The notes under the pieces: model-generated | Told to the model about the DNA's origin: nothing | Seen by the model: only the letters and a program-made list of their open reading frames with translations | Database searches by the model: none | Made by a program: the position numbers and the translations under genes | Assembly (NCBI GenBank): GCA_023897205.1 | Contig: JAHWDD010000003.1 | Span: 3,475,665 to 3,539,664 of the forward strand | DNA length: 64,000 bases | DNA from: Exophiala sp. HKRS030 | Taxonomy: Eukaryota > Ascomycota > Eurotiomycetes > Chaetothyriales > Herpotrichiellaceae | Direction: 5' to 3' | Shown: positions 1 through 12,704 of the stretch, in pieces | Numbering within the stretch: the first letter of the stretch is position 1 | How the letters are laid out: each line of letters starts with the position of its first letter

Positions 1-1605
1 GATACACTATCCATCTGACCTTGATGTAAAAGATCCATTCATCCTGCTAGTGCATCAAGGAATGGTAGAAGATATCTTCATCGAAGATATGAGGGAGCGC
101 GACATCGAGGTGCAAAGGAGCTCGCCGTTCTCGCATTACACTGCCGAAGATGGTTCAGCCGGACCAATCTCTGCCTTCTACGAAGACAAGAAGAGTGGGT
201 CTCTTAAGTCAGTCCAAACGCAGTACCTGGTTGGCTGTGATGGCGCTCACTCCAAAGTGAGAAAGAGTATTCCTGGTGCCCAGATGGTGGGTGAGAGCAG
301 CAATTCCAAATGGGGCGTTCTTGATGGTATGTCCACTACCTAATAATCTTGTTGTTGTCTCTAGTGATACAGGTCTAACTTGACGTAGGGGTCATCGAAA
401 CTGACTTCCCGGATCTATGGAGCAAAGTAGTCATCCATTCGGAGACTGCAGGTACAGTTCTCTGCATTCCGAGAGAACGAAATATGACCAGACTTTACAT
501 CGAGCTAGACCGTTCCATGAACGACGGCATACCGGCACAGGCAACACAAGAACTGGTAATGAAGAAAGCACAGGAAATCATGGCACCCTTCAATGTAACC
601 TGGACTAGCGTCGAATGGTTCAGCGTCTACAAGGTTGGGCAAAGAGTAGCCAGCACCTTCACTGATGAAACGGAGCGAGTCTTCATCACAGGCGATGCTG
701 GCCACACTCACTCTCCTAAGGCGGCTCAAGGCATGAACACGTCAATGCACGACAGCTTCAATCTGTCGTGGAAACTCAATCTTGCCGTTCGAGGCCTTGC
801 ATCTCCTGCTCTTCTGTCAACCTATCAAGACGAGCGAAGAAAGATTGCACAAGACCTGATCAACTTCGATTTCGAGCATGCGGCTGCATTCGCTGATGGA
901 GATTCCAAAGCCCTCGCAGACAATTTCGCCACGAATGTTGGCTTCATCTCTGGCGTTGGGGTCAAGTATGGACAGAACGTGCTCAACTATCCTGAGTCAG
1001 ACCCTCGTGGTGTTCTACGAGCTGGAGAGCTGATGGCACCCGCGAAAGCCACCCGATACATTGACGCAAATCCCATTGACCTTCAACTCGACATTCCCAT
1101 GCTTGGTCAATTCCGAATTTACTTCTTCGTTCCAAACATTACTTCGAGCTTGAGCTTTCTTTCCAACGTCAGTCAGTACATCACATCCACAGACTCTGTC
1201 CTCGGCCGCTCGAGTCTGGCTGCTGCTAAGTCATATGCCACACTGAACCTCCCAGCTGTGGAATCAGATCACTTCACACAACCAGCACGATACACCGCCG
1301 TATCCCAACTCTTCACCCTCGCTACCGTGACGACAACGCCAAAGTCTCAATTCGAGATTGCAAACCTGCCCTCACAGCTACAGAAGAGCCGATGGACTGT
1401 CTATCTTGATGACTTGAAGGATGGATCATCAGGTAAGACTTGCACGGAGAAATGGCTCGGCCCATTGTCAGACAGGGAGATTGCTCTGGTGAATGTTAGG
1501 CCAGATGGATATATTGGAAGCATCACTCGCTTCAATGCGGATAGTGATGGTGCAGAAGCTTGTTCGTGGCTTGATGCATATTATGGAGGATTTCTGAAAG
1601 CTTGA
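1..1605 (+). CDS. hxnV: FAD-dependent phenol 2-monooxygenase-like enzyme, 5' end cut by window (HxnV type)
   Basis: Flavoprotein aromatic hydroxylase of the PHBH/phenol 2-monooxygenase family, inferred to act in nicotinate breakdown. The frame is open from base 2, so the N-terminus with the GxGxxG FAD motif lies outside the window; the GTG at 50 is not a start. One intron, 327-388 (GTATGT...GTAG), joins GVLDG to [10 protein letters not shown]. The second FAD-binding segment [16 protein letters not shown] is clear, followed by the helix containing SWKLN. The last ~170 residues fit the thioredoxin-like C-terminal domain of phenol hydroxylases and end [10 protein letters not shown]. It is convergent with the hxnY-like dioxygenase 336 bases downstream. 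The family call is firm; the hxnV name rests on the company of six other hxn-type genes. Confidence 0.85.
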
Positions 1606-1940
1606 TAGATTGTGCAATGGTGTTGCGTCTATGTATTTCTCGGGCAGTTCCAACGTTATAATGGTCTTTCGATGAATCTTGTGATATTTCCTAGATCAAA
1701 GGTCTTGAAGGAGGACTCTAGGAAGTAGATTAATTGGTTCTTTTCAAGACATTTCATCGTAACACTCGGTGACACGAAATCGTCACGACTTTCTTAATGA
1801 TTTATGTGAATTCATAATGATCATTTTCCAGATATAAGGACATATATTTTCCTTCCTGATTCCTCCTTTCTCTTCAACTTGGAATCCTTTGAACATGCTA
1901 AAATGACATTTTCCCAATTAAACCATGGAAACTATGGAAA

Positions 1941-3130
1941 CTATGCTGTGATTCCTTGTGCGGTGGTTGCGAGAGCAGACGCCGCAGACTTTTTGAAAGC
2001 CTCTGCCGCACCATAGCTTTGCTTGTAACTTCCTCCCACAGCACCCTCGACAGTAATTGGGGGATACTTTGGCTGCTCGCCTTCCTTCGCACAGTTTGGC
2101 AGGCACTCAATGACATAATCAGGATTGCCACTATAGAAGAATGGAATCGAGTATCGTTCTTTGCCTGACTTGTTGATCACGCGATGAAGGTTGGAGATGT
2201 ATTTGTCGTTCGACCTGTTTAGCCAGAGTTAGAGGATACTTGTGGAAGTTGGCGTTGGATTTTAGACTCACCACCTCATGAACATGTTTCCCAAGTTCAC
2301 GACATATGCGCCTTTGATCGGTTGGACCTATAATTCATGTCAATTATGCACAAGTAAAAATCAAGGCTAGTTTGACTCACATCCAGCCACTCGTTTGTGG
2401 TTTTTTCGAACACTTGAAGGCCATCCACCTCGTCTTGCAAGAGTAGAGTGATACTACCAAAATCGGTATGTGCGCCAATGCCGCGACTGAGCTTCTCATC
2501 CGAATCGGGCGACTGAGGGGGATAATGCAGATATCGTAGCGTAGCAACGGCGTCTGTTGTGAACTTCTCAAAGTAGGCTGGGCCTAGATCCAGCGTCTGT
2601 GCAATAACAACAAGAACATCTCTTGCAAGAGCGTGCATAGCTTTGTAGTATTCCATCGACACCTTCTTGAATTCTTCAACATTTGGCATACCTTCCGGCC
2701 AAAAGTTCGGACCACTGTTGAGTTTCTTTTGGATGAAATAAGGATGGTCCTTGCTGATTTCCTCGCCGATGTAGAAACCTTCCTTGAGATCTGGGGCAGT
2801 ACCGGCTTCCAGGATTTGAGACCCGACCTTCTCGTAGCCTCTGTTCCACGAGTTCTTGTCTTTCAATACTTTGTCCTTTTCCTCTTGGGGTAGTGCAAAA
2901 AACTCCTTCACACACCTCAAGACACCCTCCTGCAGTTCTGAAGGGACTTGGTGATTTGTGATTTGAAAGAATCCATTTCGGAGACAAGCACGCTTGACTT
3001 GCTCGACTAATTGAGCCTTTGAAACCTCGTCGTCGCCATAAAAAACTTGCTATGTCAGAAGTGGATGGAAAGTACAGTTGCAGCACTCACCTGAAAAGTC
3101 GAGGATAGGAGGCGCTTCTGCACTTGCCAT
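1941..3130 (-). CDS. hxnY: 2-oxoglutarate/Fe(II)-dependent dioxygenase (isopenicillin N synthase-like, HxnY type)
   Basis: Four exons on the minus strand: 3130-3091, 3045-2381, 2327-2272 and 2214-1941, giving 344 residues in whole codons. The N-terminus reads PPILDFS and continues FYGDDE, then the DIOX_N segment RACLRNGFFQITNH. The iron ligands are visible as H-x-D in GAHTDFGSITLLLQD and the distal His in NLHRVIN; the 2-oxoglutarate-binding R-x-S is in RYSIPFF. The first intron is only 45 nt and its acceptor (CAAG) is weak but is the only one that keeps frame. It is divergent from the MFS gene at 4116 across a 985-base shared upstream region. Family assignment is firm. The physiological substrate is inferred from the hxn context. 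Confidence 0.9.
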
Positions 3131-4115
3131 TGTCGAGTGTTGCTAATGTCAAAGAGTACTTGTTGCCAGAATCAGATCGTCCTTGTTGTTGAGTCCGAGA
3201 TTTCTGCTCCCTTCAGGTTCCTACAAGATCATTATCATAATCACGGGAGCTGTCTATATCAGTACGGTCGTACACGCCAAACGACCTGATCATGTCAGGT
3301 GACATTTGGGAACTCTCCGTATTGGCGAGAGAAAGGTAGTGGGAGTGTGATGGCCTGGAGCCGAAGCTTCGCTGGGTGGCTCCCTAGAATGTCCGATGCA
3401 GAAGTGAGGTTGGAGTTAAGGTTTAGCGTTATCAATGGTGGCATACTCTTGGATGATTCAGGCTAGGAGGGACCAGGGGGTCGGTAAGCTGGCACACGAG
3501 TCAGAAAATTGGTTGATGTGGACAGGGTATGTTCAAAGGTGGGGGATCCTTATCGTCATCCCTGGCGAGAAAGATGTGTCATGCCATTGGGTGAGCTTTT
3601 CGTACTGACAGTTTTGCCTCCTTTGATCAACACATCCTTCTCGCTACTCCCTCCCATTCATAACAACATCATGCGGCGACTGTGCTTGCACACCTTTAGA
3701 CTAGCATACCGGAGATGAATACCGATGTTCTAACTCCAGTGACATACGCCTGTCGGCACTTGAGCGTCACGCAACAACGCATATGCTGGCTATCTTGAGA
3801 ATGAATCCATATCTTCTCGGCACCATATCCGGATAGCGACAAGACGTGACTATCAGTATTCCCAGTGTCTCTTACCAAGCATAGAGATATGCCTACCAAG
3901 ACCGAAAATGGATAGCCGCGGTATAGTCAATGATTCGGTAGGTCTATCATGCGATCTGAGGTAGGTATGATTGCATTCAGCCCGTTTGGATACTATAGTG
4001 ATCTGTTGCTATATCTTGGGTATCTCGCCGGTCAGTCCTCAGGGGAAAACCAAAACATAACATCAAGCTCACAATCTGAGAAAACGACCAACACCATACT
4101 TTATCAATTTCAAAT
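3131..4115. promoter_or_regulatory. Divergent upstream region shared by the dioxygenase and the first MFS gene
   Basis: No convincing reading frame. It lies between two genes transcribed away from each other. GATA-factor type sites (HGATAR on either strand) are seen at about 3232-3237, 3429-3434, 3550-3555, 3790-3795 and 3850-3855. Roughly three would be expected by chance in this length, so this is only mildly suggestive of nitrogen control. Confidence 0.35.
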
Positions 4116-5804
4116 ATGACCGTCCAAGACAAAGATGTTGTTTCCGTCACCGGATCAAATCAAACCAACCTTGAGGCAGGCTCGATCATTATAGATAGAG
4201 CTGCCGAGAAATCATATGGTGGGTGGAAATTATTATTGTACGGTGTGCATCACCGCTGACATGACTTCAAGTTCGGAAACTGGACTTCTATCTTCTCCCG
4301 TTCCTGTCAGTCATGTACTTCTTCAATTCGGTCGACCGTAGCAATTTGGGTAATGCGAAAACCGATGGCATGGATCACGATCTTAACTTCAAGGGCAACG
4401 AGTACTCTTTGTTGATACTCTTGTTCTATGTTCCGTTCGGACTTTTTGATCTACCCCTGAACCTCCTCACCAAGAGGTTCTCGGGTAGAGTGATGTTACC
4501 AACTTGTAAAGTCATTATGCCCCGATCGATTCAAACTGATATTAACAAAGATAGTAATGCTTGGTTGGGGAGCCATGAGTCTGATCCAATGCGCAGCTAA
4601 GAACTTCGGAGGGATGCTTGCCATCAGGCTGATACTGGCTACATTCGAAGCCGGATTCTTCGCAGGTGTCATTTTCTACATGACTCTCTTCTATACAAGA
4701 GGCGAGCTTGGCTTCCGTATCGCTATTTTCTTTGGAAGCGCGCTACTGGCGGCTGCCTTCAGTGGTTTGATCTCCTTTGGTGTGTTCCAAATCGAGCATG
4801 AGTCAGTCAAAGGCTGGATGTGGCTCTTCATTATCGAGGGAGCTGCAACTGTGGCTGTCGCTATCATGGCATATTTTTGGTTACCGGCCCGCCCTGATTC
4901 TGCTTGGTTCTTGAACGATGCCGAGAAAGCCGCGGCAAGGTCACGGTCACTGCGGGATTCCTCGAAGTCGGTCAATAGCGAGTTTGACCTGAAGGCATGT
5001 TTCGCAGCCTGGAAAGATTGGAAGTTCGCTCTTTGGGTGGTCATCTCATTCACCTATCCAGTCGCCTTTGCAACAACCTCAAATTTTCTGCCTCAGGTGA
5101 GCCGTGATTTGCATCCTGGTTATGTTCATATTGATAGAGAATAATGCTAACAACTTCAAAGATCGTTCAACGATTGGGCTATAGCGTGGTGAAGACAAAT
5201 CTATGGACTGTTGCCCCTAATAGCGTTGGCTTTGTCATCCTCCTGGTAGTCACCAAATCTTCCGACTATTTTCGAGAACGAACATTTCACATTGTCTTCG
5301 CCCTCTGTGTGTCACTGACCGGAATGATCATCTTGTGCGCTATCGACACATTGGAAAACAAGGGTGTCGCATACTTCGCTTGCTTCTTGATGGCTAGCGG
5401 GGCTTATATTCCCAGCTGCTTAGTTCACTCCTGGCATAACAACAATAACCTCGAGGAGAACTCCCGTGCTGCAACTACAGGTCTTCTGGTCGGGTTAGGT
5501 AATCTTGGAGGCATCATAAGTGCCTCGACTTTCCGAGTTGAATATGCTCCTGGGTAAGTTATGTCGTTATTTCGGATGAATGGAGTTGTGGATACTAAAC
5601 TACTACAGCTATATACCCACTCTGATCGGAACGAGCGCCTGCAATGTTACCTGCATTGTGTTTACTCTGTACCTTGGCATCTATATGAAACGGGAAAATG
5701 CAAGGCGCAACGTAGAACAAGGTGTTCACCTTAGAGCGGAGGATATTGACACGAGTACTCTCGAGAATGGCCAGAACTCCCCAAATTGGAGATACTTCAC
5801 TTAA
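4116..5804 (+). CDS. MFS transporter of the anion:cation symporter (Dal5/Tna1-like) family; hxnP/hxnZ counterpart
   Basis: Five exons: 4116-4218, 4272-4505, 4555-5096, 5162-5553 and 5609-5804, giving 488 residues in whole codons. It starts at ATG 4116 with a hydrophilic N-tail, then RKLDFYLLPFLSVMYFFNSVDRSNLGNA, the conserved entry into the first membrane segment in the fungal ACS family. About 12 membrane segments can be traced, including the internal LILATFEAGFFAGVIFYM stretch and a short C-tail ending PNWRYFT. The last intron has a TACTAAAC branch site. This family includes yeast Tna1 (nicotinic acid) and Dal5 (allantoate), which fits a cluster for nicotinate use. I cannot tell hxnP from hxnZ by sequence alone, so no symbol is given. 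Confidence 0.87.
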
Positions 5805-6958
5805 GGAGACTGGTACCCTACTTTCGGAGTGGTCCAATAAGGTATTTCGATAAATCACTACATTCGCAAGTAGGTTTGTTAGGTCCCCAAAGGCTGACTT
5901 CGCCAGTGGGAACGTTGTGGAGAACGGATCCAAATATCGTATTCCGCAACATATGAATAGATGATAGATAGTCAAAGATTGCATAGAGTTGACAATTCTC
6001 TGCCACACAAGCATTGTTTCCTATTCAGTATATTGCAAGTACACTATAGCCGACACTGTTATTCATCGCAGAACGCCAATCTCGCGCTCGACAAGTATTC
6101 ATGGGCTACGCTACCACGATCAGCCCACCATGTAAATTTCCTTTTCAAATTTTCAAATTCATCAGATGATAGCAGAATCTCAGTGTTCCATTCACCTCGG
6201 CTAATTAGCCACGTAGATTATCTCTCCTCAGGAAAGACTCTGTTTTGATGCTCCAAGGACATAATCAACGATGGTAGCTGAATTCTAGATACTGACAGAA
6301 GATAAGATATGGTCAAGATGAAACGTGTGTACATCATGTATTGCAGGCATTCTAAAAGGAACTGGACAGTATGGGCGGAAGCGTACCAAGAACAAAACGT
6401 ACGACGCCCACCTTTATAGGTATATCTTCTAGAAGTTCTTTGCAGGTTTTGTACGACATACACCAAGGTTTGTACAAGTATCATGGGCCTATCGTCCCCT
6501 ACGAAGGCCTTAGTGTAGGAGTTAGTCAGGGGCGTGTCTTATCCGGCACGAGGCCAAACTCTGTCCACTTTTCCCCAACCTCCAATGACCATGCATGCCC
6601 AGCAACGCTCGCACTCTCGTTGGGTTGAATTGATGTGCTGGGCAGGGTAACTCTTCCCCTGCAGTCGACGAGGCTCCACACTTTGGTGCGAATACATTTG
6701 TCTTGATTCGTTAGTTGTCTATCTGGTCTGGGCCGAGTATACGAACCACTGAACTCTGATATCGCTTATACCAGCGACTTGCTACAGACATCAACCATAC
6801 GAGGTTGATTGCATCGTATGTCCTTGCTTAGCAACGAAGTACACTGAACAGCAACGACTATAACAATACAGCTGTGCCGCTGTCAACTTTCCATCACCCC
6901 CGCTCAGATCAATTCAATCCTCACCCATCTAACGCGAGCGACCCGAAGAAAATCAACA
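5805..6958. other. Intergenic, upstream of the second MFS gene
   Basis: 1154 bases with only short unconvincing frames. It holds the 3' flank of the first transporter and the presumed promoter of the second. The 80 bases before 6959 are C/A-rich and lack ATG, which fits a 5' leader. An AGATAAG-type GATA site is near 6300. I see nothing else. Confidence 0.4.
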
Positions 6959-8764
6959 ATGGCCATCGAGAAAAAGGGTGACGAAGAGATCGGCTCGACG
7001 CCAGTCAAGGCCGACTCCCTTGTTACAGGTACAATCGAAAAGCTGCAAGATGCAGACGATGCCGCCAATCGAGAGTTTTACGGCAACTCGATCACAGACT
7101 CATACCGTCTGAAATCTGAGCTTGTTGGTAAATGTATGGAAGAAATAGGAATGGGGCGATATCAATATGAGCTCTTCGTCGTTACCGGCTTTGGCTGGAT
7201 CACTGACAACTTGTGAGTTTTTTGTCTCCTATCCTTTGGCGCATTGCTCATGCGATCTTGGCCGCTAATTCTGCGTCACCAACAGCTGGTCCCAAGGTAT
7301 CGGAACAATCCAGCCTGCGGTGAGATTGGAATTCGCCGATGTCACCAGGGTGGCGTACAGCTCCATCGCCTACTATGTCGGCCTCATCATCGGTGCCTCC
7401 TTCTGGGGTATCTCGGCAGATTTCATTGGCCGTAAGCCTGCTTTCAATACCACATTATTGATTGGCGGTGTATTTGGTCTCGCCGTCGGTGGCATCAATA
7501 ATTTCATTGGCTTCTGTTGTCTCTGGGCCATCATTGGTACCGCCGCAGGTGGCAATGTACCAGTTGACTCGATGATCTTCCTTGAATTCGTGCCTGGCTC
7601 TCACCAATATCTGCTCACTGCCTTGAGTGCTTGGTGGAATTTTGGCCAGGTCATTGTCTCACTGATCGGCTGGGTGTTCATTGCCAATTACACTTGTTCC
7701 TCCGATTCGACGCCAGAGACATGTTCTAGGGCGGACAACATGGGCTGGTAAGCTTTGAATTCTCTGGGTGCTGCAGACACAAAATACTGATCGATTCCAT
7801 AGGCGTTATGTCATGTTCACATTGAGCGCGATGGCACTGGCATTCGCTATCATCCGAATGTTCGTCTTCAAGATGCCCGAATCACCACGATACCTCCTCT
7901 CAAAGAATCGTGACGCCGAAGCTGTAGAAGCTGTCAACTATGTTGCACGACGCAATGGGAAACCCGAACCTCTGACACTGCAAATGCTCCAACAGATTGA
8001 CCTCGACCTGGGCGTGATCGTCAATGTCGAAGAGACTGGCCGACAAGGTTTGACCAAGACACAAATTCTAAAGGAGAACCTGGCCGACTTCAAACTGTTG
8101 AACTTCAAGAACCTCTTTGCCACTCGCAAGCTCGCGCAGCACACCACCATCATCTGGCTCATCTGGCTCACCATCGGTATTGCTTATCCCCTATACTTCA
8201 ACTTCTTGCCCACATATCTTGCGCAAAAGTTCACAGATAATTCGTCCTTCGACGAGACTTATCGCAATTATTGCATCGCTTCCGCAGTCGGTGTTGCCGG
8301 TCCCATCGCTGCTGCTTTCGCTGTCCAGACCAAACTCGGCCGTCGCTACATGATGGGTATTTCTGCCATCATTACCGGAGTGTTCCTCTTTTCGTATACT
8401 GCAGCGAGAACTCCCGCAGCAAATCTGGCTTTCACATGTGTGAGTGGTGTTTGGGGCAACTTTGGTAAGTTTTACACGGAACATTCCCTTGACCTGCTCA
8501 GCAGTTGACATGAACTAACCAATCCTCGCAGAATATGCCATCATGTATGCTTTTACTCCTGAAAGTTACTCAGCGCCTCAACGTGGCTTGGGCACGGGTT
8601 TCGCAGCGACTTTGTTGCGATTCGGAGGACTTTGCGCCAGTCTCATAGGCACTTTCTCCAACTTTACCGTTGTTCCCATCTACATTTCCGCTGCCATGTG
8701 GATGCTGGTTGGTGTCATATCCTTCGGTTTGCCTTTTGAGACCCAACAACATGCCGCCATCTAA
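6959..8764 (+). CDS. MFS transporter, sugar-transporter/SVOP-like; second hxnP/hxnZ counterpart
   Basis: Four exons: 6959-7212, 7286-7747, 7803-8464 and 8532-8764, giving 536 residues in whole codons. The start ATG at 6959 has an AACAATGG context. After an acidic N-tail it reads GRYQYELFVVTGFGWITDNLW, typical of the SV2/SVOP and phosphate/organic-anion branch. The MFS signature between segments 2 and 3 is visible as ADFIGRKPAF. KMPESPRYLL closes the first half and a long central loop (about residues 290-350) follows. The second half has a charged counterpart of the loop motif, TKLGRRYMMG, and the protein ends FETQQHAAI. Two MFS transporters of different families within one catabolic cluster match the described hxn set. 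Substrate is unproven. Confidence 0.87.
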
Positions 8765-8973
8765 GAGTATTGCGCGCACTATGCAAGCTCATTGGCTCAG
8801 AGATTTTACGGCGTTGTGTTGTTTATCCCAGAATGCAGGTGGTCAGTTGTGAGAGTCTTCCCAAAGAAATTGAATGGTGATCATTGTTGAGAAACTTAGG
8901 TAGATGGACATTTGAGTTCTTTTTGCGTGATGGCATTCCTCATTTCTCTCATTAGTGGATAAAATACAATGTC

Positions 8974-11900
8974 TCATACTGTTCTCTCATTTTGGAAATC
9001 GTGAACTGAAGTGAAGCATTCCCTGTTCTCTCTACCGCAAGAAACTTTCGTACTCACTGATTGATCTTTCGGGACGAGCCCTCGCAACACTTTCATGCCT
9101 TCATGCACAACAGCCCATCTCACATTGCTTAAATGTTTGGCCATGACAGCAGTCAACCCTGAGGTTGAATACCGGCCTACGACTCTCCACAGATTCTCGG
9201 GTATGACACTGGTCATACTGCCCACCAAGGCATTCATTTCAGCTTTGGCATGCCATACGATGCCGTCATGCATATTTCCGTCCCCTGGTGATCCGGCTGT
9301 GCTACTTGCCCTTTCACTTCCTGCACGAGATGAGCCGGGCTTCGTCTTGTTCGACGCATTGGCGAAGTGGAACGCCCAACACGTAAGTGTCGAGAGGTAC
9401 AGACACCACGGGTAGTGGAATGCATTGTTGACATCCCAGTTATCAAGATTCATGATGCCGTCGCGGAGTAAGTGAGCTGCATGCCATGCTGCTTTGGTGG
9501 CAGGAGTTGAACCACCTGGCTTTGCCCAGTCTTTCACAACCCGTCGTGACCGATCATAGTCAGCTCTTGTGACCGGTCGACCGATGATATGGCGTGCGCC
9601 CGCATAAATCTGAAGGTCAAGGATCTCGACGTTTAATGTGATATGAGCCGCATGATAAATCGCAATTGTCGAAGTGCTGAAACGGGTGAACTCGGCTCTC
9701 TTGGCAGGGCTGTCCAGGCTAAAAGAAACGTTCATGCAGTAGGTGTCGAAGTCGGCTTTCCAAGCATCATAAGATTGGGCCAGACGGTCTTGCCACTTGG
9801 GCTGCTCCAGAGCTGTGCTATCTGTGTTTCCAACACCTATAATACGATCAACACTGATAAATGCTACTAGTGGCTGGCTTACCTAAAGATGTTTGATCTC
9901 GCCGCTTCATGTCCCATTGGATGGACATCAGACCATGTAGGATGAGAAGTCGTGATAGTGCATTCAAATCTGGTATGATTACGCCGGAATCCGGATTGAT
10001 GTAGGCTTTTAGCACACCAAGGTAGGAAATCTGCTGTTCCTTCTTTGCATGCTTCCACCACTCTTCGGCCGAGCGCGCTTCCCAAGTTGCTTGATTGCAA
10101 GGAAGTGTGGTTCGAAGCTCAAATGATGACATGCACAATGATTGTGAGAAAAGAACCGCATGTTGTGTGTCCCATAAGAAGCAGAGAAAGGCAAGCCTAG
10201 AGCTTATTAGTATAGTTTCGAACAAGGATTTCGGATGTGTGCATCACCTCTTCCGGAGTTCTACATCAATTGCTTTCCGCCAATTCGACTCAAGATCACC
10301 TGCACCATCTGCCAAGTTGGGTTGCCGGACGGTCTGACAGTCACTCCTTCGAATTAAGCTGAAGATAGTTAGTAAATTTTCTGCAGCTTTGAGCGGTGGG
10401 ATATACTTGATAAGTAGTCCATGAAACAGGTGTGCCATATCATGTTGCTTCTGCCCCGCCCTTGATTTGCCAAAGCATTCCACCAGCAGAATCGTTTGTA
10501 GCATCCATAACTCTGGAACAGCTGAAAACGCGGGATGTTGGAATATTTGTGCTCGAAGAACATCATGAATGCAGACAGCGAGTCTATGAATGGCCTTCTC
10601 GCTGTAAGTCGCTCCTAAAGATATGACCGCCAGCAGTAGTAACGTCTCTGTTTGAGATGGATCGAATGTGGCTTCGTGGAGTAGTGGATACGCCACATTG
10701 AATCTGGAGAAGAACAAGTCGAGGTAGTTTTGCATAGCTGACAATGTCAAAAGAGGGTGGTCTCGACCTATTTCCGCTCCTTCTGGCGTTCGTGGATTCG
10801 CCTTGACAAGGAGATCAAGCATCTGATTCCTGGACACCTCATCAATGGTTGGCATGCTTCGAGGTCCGACACTGGGCAGCAAGTGTGCTATTGCAGGTGG
10901 AGAAGGTTGAGAATATTGATTTTGATGGTCCATCGTCTGCGTAAGCATCAGTTCTTCTTCATGGCGGCTATTTTGGGTTGTTCCTGTGAAAGCCGGGCTG
11001 ATATTGCTGGATTCCGAGTCGGGTGACAGAGACACAGTGGAGATGTTAGAAGTGATTGGAATTCCTTGAAAGGTTCCACCGAAGCTATTGCCATCCCCTC
11101 TCTCGGACACACTGCCATGCATGCTGTGTCCCATCTCAATCGAAGGTACAAAATTCATAGAGCCTCCCTGACCGTCCGCGAGGCCATTCTGACTCAGATG
11201 CTGATTGACCGAAATACTACCACTCATCTGATAAGGGTCGTCCTGAGAATGAACATTTTGCTGTGTGGTCGAGTCGTAATTGAAGATTGGTTGCTCTGAT
11301 ATCGAGGGACGAGACGTACAGTTTGAATCAAAAAGCCAGTTATAATTGTTCATGGTGGTGAATGGCATATTGAAACTGCTTGCTGTACTCCTGTCAGTAG
11401 TCATCTCCTTGTGCGGAGCGATAACTTACCTGTGTCTGGATTGAAGGGATCCTCGAACGGCATTTCTACTTGTGAATGGAGTGAGGCGTGGAGTGGTTGT
11501 ATTCCCAAGACGAATTTGCCAGAAAATCGAACATGTCAGGCCCTGGTACTGCTTCAGCGAAGTCACGACGATCAGGTTCTGGCAACGGCTGAGACATATG
11601 GTCAAATGATTCGGCGCTGAGCATAGACTTTGGCGGCGAGAGTGGTTCTGCATGAAGGGCTGTCTGATCTGCGAAATCTTCATTGGGCATATTGTGTACT
11701 TGTTCTCGGGATTGCGTGGCTTGTTTCTTCGTCGGAGGCTTGGTGGCATTGCCATCATGTGGCCGTTTGCTAACGATTCTGCCATCTCGGTCGCGCCAGA
11801 GCTTCTTTCGACTTTCTATGGTGCCTAAACCCTCACCACCAGCCTCCTCATCCTTTTGCCTGTGACGGGCCATATGTCTATCTAAAGACGTCGTTATTAT

Positions 11901-12095
11901 CTCTGACGGCGGTGGGTGTTTTTCGTACTCACCTAGAAGATCTGGCCTTTTGAAATGCAGACTGCATCTGGGGCAAGTACTATTGCCAGCGCCGTGATTT
12001 AAAAGGTGTCGTTGTAGGTGGTCGGACCTAGTAAAAGCCTTTTCGCAATCTATCCATGAACAGACATATTTCTTTGGTTTTACAGTGGAAGTCAT
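8974..12095 (-). CDS. hxnR: C2H2 zinc-finger/Fungal_trans transcription factor, cluster regulator (HxnR type), one frame break
   Basis: Five exons: 12095-11933, 11881-11430, 11382-10248, 10196-9883 and 9836-8974, about 975 residues with one restored base. Two C2H2 fingers open the protein: C12/C17/H30/H34, and C41/C44/H57/H61, split by the first intron. A basic stretch (RDGRIVSKRPHD) follows. The middle holds the fungal-specific factor domain, with YLDLFFSRFNVAYPLLHEATF and VISLGATYS. The frame stops at TAG 11468-11466, yet the same exon continues one frame over as EMPFEDPFNPDT and joins the next exon cleanly; one missing base at T-run 11470-11471 explains this, though an undetected micro-intron is possible. 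A perfect GTGAGT donor near 9057-9052 suggests that the 3' end could be spliced differently. In A. nidulans HxnR is the pathway-specific activator. Confidence 0.82.
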
Positions 12096-12231
12096 GGTGC
12101 TAGCAGGAAGGCAGTAACAGTACAAGAAGTACTACAAATCAACATTGAAAACCCGTGTGGTTCAGATGAATACATTTGAGAGGGGTTACGGCGAATCTAT
12201 GAAAGATGGGTAACACTTAAAAGATAAGAGA

Positions 12232-12420
12232 ATTGTCTCTGTTAGCAGCCTCCATCTTATGCCGAAATTAGTTAAGACTGACTCTCATCACCAGGGTCTC
12301 TCAGATAGATCCCCGCCGTGAACTAACTTCCGTTGATAATTTACGAGGGACTGTTTAGGTACGACAGCTCCGTGCATTAGGCTCCCGTGATTCCCCTTGG
12401 CGCCCGATAAGACAGTCCAC
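12232..12420. promoter_or_regulatory. Cluster of four HGATAR sites upstream of hxnR
   Basis: AGATAA at 12232, AGATAG at 12303, TGATAA at 12334 and CGATAA at 12415, all on the plus strand within 190 bases. About 0.5 would be expected by chance in this length. The sites lie 140-325 bases upstream of the hxnR start. GATA factors such as AreA mediate nitrogen metabolite repression, and the known hxn genes are under that control. Binding here is inference. The rest of 12096-12704 has no coding signal and also holds the 3' flank of hxnT. Confidence 0.45.
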
Positions 12421-12704
12421 CCAGCATGAGGTTTTTACCCATGCCGCTGTGTCATCGATGATCCCTGGGTAACAGCGATCGTGGCCAGGATGCCCTGCTT
12501 GACCTGCTTGGAGCCGCAATCATTCGTTAGAAATTTGTCCGCTACGTCGCTTCCAGGCCATGAATTACTAGGGAACTATTGGCCACGCGAAACCTTAAGG
12601 CTACCGTGTTTCCTGACCATGACTTTGTCAAAGGTGAACTTTCATCCAAGTTATAAACATTGCCCTAATTCGCCAAATATGCTTGTCTAAACCAAATGCA
12701 AGGT

